In this document: positions 56,546 to 64,000 of the stretch, piece by piece
Layout of the letters: each line of letters opens with the position of its first letter
How positions within the stretch are numbered: position 1 is the stretch's first letter
Assembly (NCBI GenBank): GCA_013407085.1
Contig: JACCGJ010008366.1
Location: 124,001-188,000, forward strand
From: Atriophallophorus winterbourni
Lineage: Eukaryota; Platyhelminthes; Trematoda; Plagiorchiida; Microphallidae
DNA length: 64,000 nucleotides
Direction: 5' to 3'
The notes under the pieces: generated by a model
The model's input: the letters and a program-made list of their open reading frames with translations, nothing else
Database searches by the model: none
What the model was told of the DNA's origin: nothing
Translations under genes and position numbers: made by a program

Positions 56546-57100
56546 CGGAAATAAAATATTACTTAAAAGAAAGTTAATTTGTAATTATTTGCAAAACGTA
56601 CGCCGTGGCAGTTCAATATCTAGAACTAGCCGTTGCCTATGCAGCAAGTGCTCTTTCTCCACGGGCACAACCGGAATTAAAAGAACAGCTATGTTTATAT
56701 ATTTTGACGACGATGCCGTCGCACGAGTTGGCAGGATGAAGTTGAATACAACTACCTACCTACTACCTAACGGGACTCAGGTTCCGGATTTTTCCTCGAG
56801 GTTGACTCATAAAGCCTTTTTCATGATTGGATGTAGTCACAAGGCAGTGCACGTTTGAGATAAGAGTTTTCCGTCCTCTAATTGGACCACCTTCATGTAA
56901 TTACGACCCTTACCTGCTCGAAGCATGCTGATTTTAAGGCGCCAGTCATCCGCCTTCGCCCTTTCTCCTGTCAGTAGAAGCAGTTCCGCCGGGTCACACA
57001 GGACCACGTGTGCAGGCTAAGATCTGGACTTGGTTATCAGAGGCGTGCGCCATTGGAGCATTTTCGGAATTGGAAGCTTATCCCCAAAACGGCCCCGGCT
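56546..57100. other. Unassigned DNA with exon-like stretch on minus
   Basis: Minus 57,016-56,915 reads openly (PAHVVLCDPAELLLLTGER, then DDWRLKISMLRA), is preceded by TTAG and followed by GTAAGG, a good 5' splice-site consensus. The frame also stays open past that point. It could be a host exon or an unrecognised transposon piece. Confidence 0.35.
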
Positions 57101-57103
57101 GTG

Positions 57104-57719
57104 ACAACCTCGTAACCACTTCTCCTCTCTCTACTATAAGAACAGTACGGTTTTACCGCATGTACTTGAAAATTTTGAGCGTTTGCCAACCATAGAACAT
57201 CTTGATACTCCCCTCTCTTGATGAGCTCGATAAGGCAATCGACTGCTTAGTGAATGGGAAGGTCCATGGTGATGACCGAATTCCACATGAGCTCATCAAA
57301 TGCTGTAGAACAGCATTGATATAACCTCTTCATTTGCTTCTTCAGATATCGTAGGAGGATTGTGTCCCACAAGAGATGCGAGACACGAAGATCACCAGGC
57401 TGTTTAAGAATAAGCGTGATAGAAGCGACTGCAACAATAATAGGGGAATCACCCTTCTGAATGCTGTAGGCAAATTGTTTGCTAAAGTCTTACAGATCCG
57501 GCTGCAAGTTTTAGCTGATAGAATTTACTCCGAATCTCAATGTGGCTTCCGCAAGGGAAGATCAACCGTTGACATGATCTTCTCCCTGAGACAACTTCAA
57601 GAAAAGTGTCGGGAACAGCGTATGCTATTATACGCTGTTTTTATTGATTTAACTAAGGCATTCGACTACGTCAGCAGGGAGGGTCTTTTCAAAATGCTTG
57701 ATCTGATATGCTTTGGTTA
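57104..57719 (+). pseudogene. C2H2-type non-LTR element, RT fragment
   Basis: Closely matches the RT of the element at the right end of the window, in opposite orientation: MRDTKITRLFKNKRDR, NNRGITLLNAVGKLF, QCGFRKGRSTVDMIF and FIDLTKAFDYVSREGL (motif A). Upstream positions 57,180-57,370 are the same protein with stops. It breaks off just after motif A. Confidence 0.85.
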
Positions 57720-58657
57720 GGCCCTAGTGGTGTTATCTGACGGCTGCGTTCTAGCGACGGCTTTGTCTTTTCAACCCCCTTGTCTTGGCTCACAGAACAA
57801 CGCTCGTATTCCGAATCTTATCTTTTCTGGAGTGACGGCGTTTTGCAGTACAATCAAGTTAGCAGAAAAAGGAGAAATTGAAATAGAGAAAAGATCAGTA
57901 CTGTTGTTCGCTCCCTGTTAATATTCTTGTCTTCGATATCCTGTTGTTGAATTGTGAAGCCTTGCAACGTATTCATTTAGATTATTGTGGACCATTCCTT
58001 GTAATCATTGATTTGTATTTAAAATGAGCAGAATTATTCCTTACTACTAAACCCAATTCTAATTCCACAATGCTTGCTTTACGAAGGGTTTTCAGCCGTG
58101 AAGGTTTACCTATAGCTTTTGTGAGTGATAATGAATGCCGTTCCATGGACGATTGTGAACTGCGGCGGGTGTGGTGATTGTTCAAATGACATTCCATAAT
58201 ACTGTTATTCATATTCTCATTGTTAAACTTATATACATCAATATATACAGCGTAGTTCGAATACTAAGCGTCGTTGATTCTCACTTCTATTCGTTGGTTT
58301 GTTGTTTCATTCAATCCAGTCCAATACAATTCGTTACAATTAGGGTTCCATTTGATTCTGTGAATAGTTTGTAAATATAAAGTGTAAAAATGGGAATATT
58401 CAATGTGCGAACCAATTTTTATTTGCTCATTTTCATTCATCTTCTCTGAAATGTTTTAAGAATAAATGAAATGTCTGATTAATACCATTTGAAGCATGCC
58501 AATAAAGATAAAATACCGGTTGCTCCAACCTAATTAAATCACCAATGCTAAATTAACAACACGCATAATTCCGTCTAAATCGTTTTCATCATTCGTCGAA
58601 TATTTACATTATTCACATAACATTTTTTAAATTCTTCTTTATCTGGCTGTTGTTGTC

Positions 58658-58708
<51 letters not shown>

Positions 58709-59180
58709 AACATGGAAAAAATTATATTTTAACAGGAAACTGAATCTAGAAAATACATTTGATAATGTGAAGAGTAACTAGCGCAGACAAGTTGTTTGGG
58801 CGCAGATAATAATTTTATATGAAAGCTCATTACTCAAAGTGGAAACGTATCAACTGCTGTGAGGTTGCATTTTTTGTTGCTCAGACACTTCTGGTCATAT
58901 CTTCTCCGAATCTGCTCGGATTTATCCCATTCCGAGAATTCTGTGCTACTTTCGATCATATCTATCGGAATTTATGCGTTTTGATCTTGTCAACTGATTC
59001 ACAGCAAAGTTGCCCTATCGAAGTAAATATCTCAGTTTGCTCGCGCGCGCAAACATATTCCCATCGCTAACTATTCTACTGGTTTTGCTATCATTGCAAA
59101 GATCGCGTCGAGCTACGCATTTTGATACTTGTTTCTGTATTTAACCTTGTGTGGTTAACGAGTTATACTGTATTATTTGC
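57720..59180. other. No gene recognised
   Basis: AT-rich, with only short unsupported frames. Contains an (AT)n microsatellite at 58,660-58,706. No repeat family assigned. Confidence 0.6.
58660..58706. repeat. (AT)n microsatellite
   Basis: About 22 uninterrupted AT dinucleotides. Confidence 0.95.
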
Positions 59181-59599
59181 TAAATGACGAAATCACGAGT
59201 TCTAAAGCAGCCACATCGACCAGTCGACCGTACGCCTACTACTCAGCCGAACAACCCACCTCAGGCTACCAAGATGTGTGACCGCATCACGAGATTCAAC
59301 ATACGGACAAAAAAATCGATCGATCAAGCTGTGACAGCGAAGATTGTTCACCCGACACCGATATTAACCAACTTGACCTCTACACCACTGACCTGCATCC
59401 GGCGAACGGAACAAAGGTCACAGCCGACCTAGCTGATAGGACGAATCTCGACACGCAGGATTGTCCCGAGGTCACGTGCAAAGCAAGTGAACAACCGGTG
59501 AGGAAAAACTGTATCACGAAGTATAGTATATAGTATAGTATAGTATATATCCCGATGTACCATGGTGAGAAAGAAAGGGTAACTTGAACGCCATGAAAA

Positions 59600-60016
59600 A
59601 CAGTTTCACGAAGTATAGTTCAACTTGATGTACCACAAAATACTTCTCGAGCATTGTTTCAGGAAACCGTAGAGCATGACGTCAAGCAATGGCGCTACAT
59701 TGCGTGTTCTCTAGATATTTCTAATACCGTTGTTGTGGACAGATTTCGAGTTCCTTTTTCACCAAAATATAATGGGGATGAACCGAAACCTCTGAAGATT
59801 ACGTTCTTGACCAGCGCTATGACCGAAATCGTAATGTTGGAATGGAAAAAAGGAAAACAAACATTACCCAATGATGTTCGACATAGCCCACCCAAACCCA
59901 ATGTAGTAAATCAAACACTCCCCCGTCTGAAAACAGCGGGTAGCAGCGTTTCCATCAAAATAGAAGAAATCAATACATCAAAAAACGTCGTAAGTCCGGC
60001 TCAAACCGATTCGTAA
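59600..60016 (+). pseudogene. Element E ORF1, C-terminal part
   Basis: LDVPQNTSRALFQETVEHD, then KQWRYIACSLD and VVVDRFRVPFSPKY: the second RRM-like unit of the ORF1 family. It ends SPAQTDS-stop, where the stop TAA (60,014-60,016) overlaps the ORF2 ATG. Confidence 0.8.
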
Positions 60017-60018
60017 TG
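59995..60018 (+). promoter_or_regulatory. ORF1/ORF2 junction of element E (TAATGA)
   Basis: The ORF1 stop TAA and the ORF2 start ATG overlap by one base (TAATGA), placing ORF2 in the -1 frame. The preceding stem-loop (TCCGGCTC / GATTCGTA) is decayed, keeping only part of its pairing. Overlapping UAAUGA is a known stop-start coupling signal in another bicistronic non-LTR element (SART1). Confidence 0.65.
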
Positions 60019-60372
60019 AGCAATTCACACCGAAACCTAATTATCGATTCAAGCGGTCGGCGACGAATGAAAAACTTACATGTTTTACCATCTCAGGCAC
60101 TGACTATTCAGAGGGATCCGGCATCACACTGTTTAACGCCTTATCACGAATCACATGATTCATCACTGCTTGTTAAGTCCAACTCCAGAGAAGCCGGACC
60201 AATAACTTCAGTTTACACACCGTCATTACTCACGAAAAATACGAATAAGTGCATCTATACAAACGCAAACAGCCTTTTCAACAAATTAATCGAATTGTCC
60301 GAGATGTGTAATGAAACGGCGCCAGACATAGTTGCAATCACAGAAACGTGGTTCCATGCTTCATTTTTTTGA
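60016..60372 (+). pseudogene. Element E ORF2, N-terminus only
   Basis: From the overlapping ATG: about 75 residues of low-complexity leader ending SLLTKNTNKC, then IYTNANSLFNKLIELSEMC and IVAITETWF, the first two endonuclease blocks. The frame is cut by an internal deletion right after TETWF. Confidence 0.75.
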
Positions 60373-60379
60373 AAATGAA

Positions 60380-61222
60380 CTCTCTTTGCCCAGCAAGTCT
60401 ATATTCGGAAAGGATAGAACGAATATTAAACCAGCCATAAAAACCTCGTCCGGCTTCACAGAATACATTAATCAGATCGCTGACCTGTTAGCAGACTTTT
60501 ATGTCGGAGTTTTTGCGCCGAAATCCACGGAGCCTGATCAGGAACCAATCATTCGACTTGAGTGAAGTATTGATTACTCCGATGGTGGTAGCGCAGCGCC
60601 GAAAACCTGGATTACCCTGAGATGCAAAGGACCTGTGTGTCTGGACTTGTGGTAGTTTGAATAATGGTCTACAGTGCAAAGCCGTTTACAAAAGCGCCTC
60701 TCGACATGTTACGGTGGATATTTGAACGTTTTGCCCCGGGGTATTTTCCTCTCATGATGAACACATATACACCCGGTTCTAGACTATGCCGCACAAGCCT
60801 GGACACCATAGCTCCAAAAGACTTCTTACTTCTGGTTCGCATATACCAGAGAGCTTCTAAACTTGTCATTGGACTCGAAAATATGCCATTCGCTGGGCGA
60901 CTCAGAAGACTGGAGTTGAGGACACTTGCACAAAGGAGAATGCGAGGTAATCTCATCCTCGCATACAAAATACTTACTACCGTTTCCCACCCCCTGGACA
61001 TATTATTCCACCTTCGAACTTCCAGCAACAGCCGCGGCGATGGTTGCAAGTTGGAAATACCACATTCCATACGGAACTGCCCCAGGTATTTCTATTCGGT
61101 ATGTGTGCTTTGTTCGGAATTCCCTACCTGCCGATTTAGTAAGCTCATACACTTTATCTATATTCAAATCGAAACTTGACCATTATATGAGAGCTAATCC
61201 AAATTTTGCCCCTAACTATTAA
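60380..61222 (+). pseudogene. Element E ORF2, RT remnants
   Basis: 60,380-60,565 reads ADLLADFYVGVFAPK, equivalent to the pre-palm ADTLAQFYANVFSP segment of element A. 60,600-61,222 is the C-terminal third in shifting frames: MLRWIFERFAPGYFP, YQRASKLVIGLENMPFAGR and RNCPRYFYSVCV. No palm motif is present. Confidence 0.75.
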
Positions 61223-61248
61223 CAAATTATCGTCGTCCCATTGATTTT

Positions 61249-61250
<2 letters not shown>

Positions 61251-61280
<30 letters not shown>
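61251..61280. repeat. (AT)n microsatellite
   Basis: Fifteen AT dinucleotides at the junction between element E and the Gypsy fragment. Confidence 0.95.
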
Positions 61281-61282
<2 letters not shown>

Positions 61283-61842
61283 TGAGATCCGTGTACGATC
61301 TCCGCTGGGAGATTCAGAGTAGTACCGTAGACTAACTCTGTTGATGAACATCCCAAGTCCGGTTTGAATGATGTCTGCATGCTCAGTAGAACCAGCGGTA
61401 GGTATTCAGTCCAGTTGCTTGGGTCTGGTTGAGCCCTCAGGGATGCCTTTATCTGTCTGTGCATCCGTTTAACAATTCCATTTGTTGCGGGTTGGTAAAC
61501 TATCGTTCGGATTTGTTTCGTTCCGAGCAGTCTTGTGAGGTCCTGGAATACCCTCGATTCGAATTGCTCACCGCGATCTGTCGTCACGATTTCGAGTGTG
61601 CCGTAATTAGCAATCCAGTGTGCGACAAAGGTTCTCGCTATCGTTTTGAATTGATCTCCTGGATGGGTACAACTACCGGCTAGCGCTTATATCTATCTAC
61701 ACACGTCAGGAGGTATCGCTGGCCCTTTCAAATTAGCAGCGGTCCGACGATGTCGATATGAACATGGCTGAAACGCGTGCAGTTATCGTCGTATGTTCCG
61801 ATAGGGCTTCGTATGTGGCGTTGGACTTGAAGCTCTAATCAG
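61281..61842 (-). pseudogene. Ty3/Gypsy LTR-retrotransposon integrase fragment
   Basis: On minus, 61,842-61,590 reads with stops through HVHIDIVGPL (catalytic Asp context of the integrase core). 61,587 onward reads TTDRGEQFESRVF, then QPATNGIVKRMHR and a C-terminal ELVYGT segment. This is the DDE integrase core in which the second Asp (TDRG) is present and NGxVER-type sequence has become NGIVKRMHR. No LTR, protease or RT is visible, so it is an isolated internal fragment. Confidence 0.85.
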
Positions 61843-62125
61843 GCGACAGTGGCATCTTTGGTATAGTTTACCGTTCACCATCATCATCGGAGGTGCATAA
61901 CGAAAAACTCTTAAAAGTAATGCAGTACGTCGGAAAACAGCGCGATTCGCAATTATTGGTTTTGGGAGACTTCAATCTGCCTCAACTATATAACCGAAGA
62001 GATCATCCACCCCGATCAATAGATTACAAATTTCGCAAACTGCTCGATTACATCCCCTTGTATAATCATGTTTTCGAATATACACGACAACGTAATTTGC
62101 AACAGACCTTTGTTCTGTTGTTGGC
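61843..62125 (+). pseudogene. CR1-like endonuclease fragment
   Basis: GIVYRSPSSS, LLVLGDFNLPQLYNRRDH, then LYNHVFEYTR, the central part of the AP endonuclease. It corresponds to the part missing from element E, so E may have been split by the Gypsy sequence and rearranged. Both ends are abrupt. Confidence 0.8.
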
Positions 62126-64000
62126 CTCCGTCGGTCGATGTCGACCATAAATGTACATCACATCGCATGAATTTCATGTTTTGCAACTTTTTGAATGACT
62201 AAACAGTCCGATTCGGGAGGAACAATCTCTCCCGCAGCGCTTGCAACGATAGTCAGAACTCTTTTGTATTGCATCAGTTGCACGCCGGCGGCGTGATCTG
62301 CGTTCGGCAGCCAGGAGCTGTATTTTCTCCTCCCCGGCTTGCAGTCGACGCTTTACACAATGCCTCCAAAGTGAGCGGTCAAGAGCAAGTCCTTCCCAGC
62401 TTGCGAGGTCAATGTCAAGAGCTTTCATATCTCTTTTGCAAACATCTTTGTACCGCAAGTGCGGTCTGCCCAATGGTCGACTTCCTAATTGCAACTCACC
62501 GTAGAGTAGATCTTTCGGAATACGACCATTTTCCATTCTATAGACATGACCAAGCCACCGCAGGCGGCGCTGAAGTAATAGGGTGAACATGCTCTGTAGA
62601 CCAGCTTTTGAAAGCACTTCAGCGTTAGTCACTCTGTCCATCCACGATATGTTCAAGATACGACGGATGCTTCGTAGATGGAAAGCATTCAGCTTCCGTT
62701 CGTGTCTCGCGTGGGTGGCCCAGGTTTCACTGCCGTATAGTAAAGCATTTAGTACGCACGCGCTGTATACCATCATCTTTGTCTTTACAGTCAGCTTGCG
62801 GTTACCCCAAACACGAGATTTTAATCGGGACAAAATGACAGCTCCTCTGCCAATCCGCTTATCAATCTCCGTGTCTAGCGAGAGGTTATCCGCAATGGTT
62901 GAACCAAGATATGTGAAATGATGTACTGGTTCGAGCTGACAGTTTCCAACAGTGATGATTGGTGGCGATACAGTCCCTTGACCAAGGACTTTGGTCTTGC
63001 TCATGCTGATTGTTAGACCAAAGTCTTTGCATGCCGACGAAAAACAGTCCATTAGCGACTGTAGGTTCTCTTGGGAGTGAGCAATAAAGGCTGCATCGTC
63101 GGCAAACAACAGGTCACGGATTATCACATCCCGTACTTTGGTTTGTGCTCTCAACCGGTTCAGGTTGAAAAGCTTGCCATCACTTCGCGTGCGTATGTAA
63201 ATGCCTTCTGTTCTCGTCTTAAAAGCGTGCTTCAGAAGCAGAGCAAAGAAAATGCCGAACAGCGTTGGAGCAAGAACACACCCTTGTTTGACGCCTCGGC
63301 GAATTTCAAATGCTTCTGAACTGCAACCGTTAAAATGGACTGAGCCTTTCATGCCTGAGTGGAACGAAATAACGAGTCTCAGCAGCCTTGGGGGGCAGCC
63401 TATCAGATCAAGCATTTTGAAAAGACCCTCCCTGCTGACGTAGTCGAATGCCTTAGTTAAATCAATAAAAACAGCGTATAATGGCATACGTTGTTCCCGA
63501 CACTTTTCTTGAAGTTGTCTCAGGGAGAAGATCATGTCAACGGTTGATCTTCCCTTGCGGAAGCCACATTGAGATTCGGAGTAAATTCTATCAGCTAAAA
63601 CTTGCAGCCGGATCTGTAAGACTTTAGCAAACAATTTGCCTACAGCATTCAGAAGGGTGATTCCCCTATTATTGTTGCAGTCGCTTCTATCACGCTTATT
63701 CTTAAATAGCGTGATGATCTTTGTGTCTCGCATCTCTTGTGGGACACCCCCCTCCTGCCAGCACTGAAGAAGCAAATGGTGAAGAGGCTGTAATAATGCT
63801 GCTCTACCGCATTTGATGAGCTCAGGTGGAATTCCGTCGTCACCAGGGGCCTTCCCATTCGCTAAGCGGTCGATTGCCTTATTGAGCTCATCAAGAGTAG
63901 GAGGGGTATCTAGATATTCAATGGTCGGCAACCGTTCGACATTTTCAAGTGCATGCGGTAGAACCGTACTGTCCCTAGAGTAGAGGGAGGAGAAGTGCTC
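62126..64000 (-). mobile_element. C2H2-type non-LTR element, 3' part (runs off window)
   Basis: Contains an open RT frame and about 50 bp of 3' UTR ending near the GGTCGA-TG-TCGACC hairpin (62,133-62,146). The 5' portion lies beyond base 64,000. Bases 63,932-64,000 match the region upstream of the plus-strand fragment at 57,104. Confidence 0.85.
62174..63931 (-). CDS. Reverse transcriptase with C-terminal C2H2 finger (partial ORF2)
   Basis: An uninterrupted 585-codon frame that remains open upstream in sense, so the Met at 63,931 is probably internal. RT blocks: NGKAPGDDGIPPELIK, NNRGITLLNAVGKLF, QCGFRKGRSTVDMIF, AVFIDLTKAFDYVSREGL (motif A), RRGVKQGCVLAPTLF (motif B), LLFADDAAFIAHS (motif C) and HFTYLGSTIADN. 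The last ~25 residues hold CKRCGRDCSSRIG, then HSKSC, a C2H2-type finger. All catalytic boxes look intact. It is similar to a family widespread in invertebrates and fish; I cannot place it in a named clade with confidence. Confidence 0.85.
   Translation of the reverse strand: MPTIEYLDTPPTLDELNKAIDRLANGKAPGDDGIPPELIKCGRAALLQPLHHLLLQCWQEGGVPQEMRDTKIITLFKNKRDRSDCNNNRGITLLNAVGKLFAKVLQIRLQVLADRIYSESQCGFRKGRSTVDMIFSLRQLQEKCREQRMPLYAVFIDLTKAFDYVSREGLFKMLDLIGCPPRLLRLVISFHSGMKGSVHFNGCSSEAFEIRRGVKQGCVLAPTLFGIFFALLLKHAFKTRTEGIYIRTRSDGKLFNLNRLRAQTKVRDVIIRDLLFADDAAFIAHSQENLQSLMDCFSSACKDFGLTISMSKTKVLGQGTVSPPIITVGNCQLEPVHHFTYLGSTIADNLSLDTEIDKRIGRGAVILSRLKSRVWGNRKLTVKTKMMVYSACVLNALLYGSETWATHARHERKLNAFHLRSIRRILNISWMDRVTNAEVLSKAGLQSMFTLLLQRRLRWLGHVYRMENGRIPKDLLYGELQLGSRPLGRPHLRYKDVCKRDMKALDIDLASWEGLALDRSLWRHCVKRRLQAGEEKIQLLAAERRSRRRRATDAIQKSSDYRCKRCGRDCSSRIGLFSHSKSCKT

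Larger units (their letters stand above)
59184..61250 (+). mobile_element. CR1-like element E, internally deleted
   Basis: Order: possible ORF1 start (59,184-59,432, weak), ORF1 C-terminal part, ORF1/ORF2 junction, first ~45 codons of the endonuclease, jump to a mid-ORF2 piece (60,380-60,565), jump to the RT C-terminus (60,600-61,222), and truncation at an (AT)n run. The endonuclease core and the RT palm are missing. An imperfect duplication (59,500-59,560 and 59,595-59,645, cacgaagtatagt blocks) lies inside ORF1. Confidence 0.75.

Noticed and set aside
61219..61587. Intact integrase gene
   Set aside because: Only the second half of the core is in frame; the upstream half has stops and no other Gypsy domains or LTRs are present.
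1..64000. tRNA or rRNA genes
   Set aside because: I saw no cloverleaf box A/box B pairs or rRNA-like sequence; a tRNA scan would be needed to exclude degenerate copies.

Overview
This is eukaryotic, repeat-dominated DNA with no recognisable host gene. Every long reading frame is, or derives from, a retroelement protein: CR1-like non-LTR elements with a PHD-type ORF1, Penelope-like elements (PLEs) with a GIY-YIG nuclease, an RTE-type 3' end, another non-LTR clade with a C-terminal C2H2 finger, and a Ty3/Gypsy integrase piece. A flatworm, probably a trematode, is my best guess from this mix of families and from hammerhead-like motifs in the PLEs. This is inference; no species marker is present.

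Layout. 1-20.4 kb: tandem array of about 4.4-kb composite units (four complete, one partial). Each unit combines PLE terminal-repeat sequence with a hammerhead-like motif, an 831-bp non-LTR 3' fragment ending in (TTC)n, a GIY-YIG remnant and an inverted PLE N-terminal remnant. 20.4-24.0 kb: degenerate CR1-like element C (minus), then a paralogue of the array unit lacking the 831-bp insertion. 24.1-28.9 kb: decayed, near full-length CR1-like element D (plus). 29.4-38.4 kb: element A (plus), split by the best-preserved element B (minus, 32.6-37.3 kb). 38.4-46.6 kb: tandem array of 1.89-kb PLE 3' units (minus), each carrying the 3' tail of element A at its junction. 46.6-50.1 kb: AT-rich DNA, a ~180-bp satellite with a palindromic core, a PLE N-terminus/RT fragment and an oppositely oriented hammerhead-like motif. 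50.1-56.0 kb: CR1-like pieces, a second RTE-derived mini-insertion and inverted satellite copies. 56.0-64.0 kb: fragments of the C2H2-finger non-LTR family in both orientations, a collapsed CR1-like element E, a Gypsy integrase piece, and an RT running off the window end.

How it fits together. The CR1-like elements are bicistronic. ORF1 has a PHD-type finger followed by two similar RRM-like units, and ORF2 has an AP endonuclease and RT. A short stem-loop forms the last ORF1 codons directly before the stop. ORF2 lies in the -1 frame, and in two copies its ATG overlaps the ORF1 stop, which suggests translational coupling. All 3' ends share a small AAGC/GCTT stem-loop followed by subfamily-specific short repeats, probably the RT recognition end. 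The PLE copies carry hammerhead-like cores; only those of the 38-45 kb array keep all the core bases. Both arrays look like local duplication of composite insertions. Three stretches dense in single-base indels look like unpolished assembly and should be verified.
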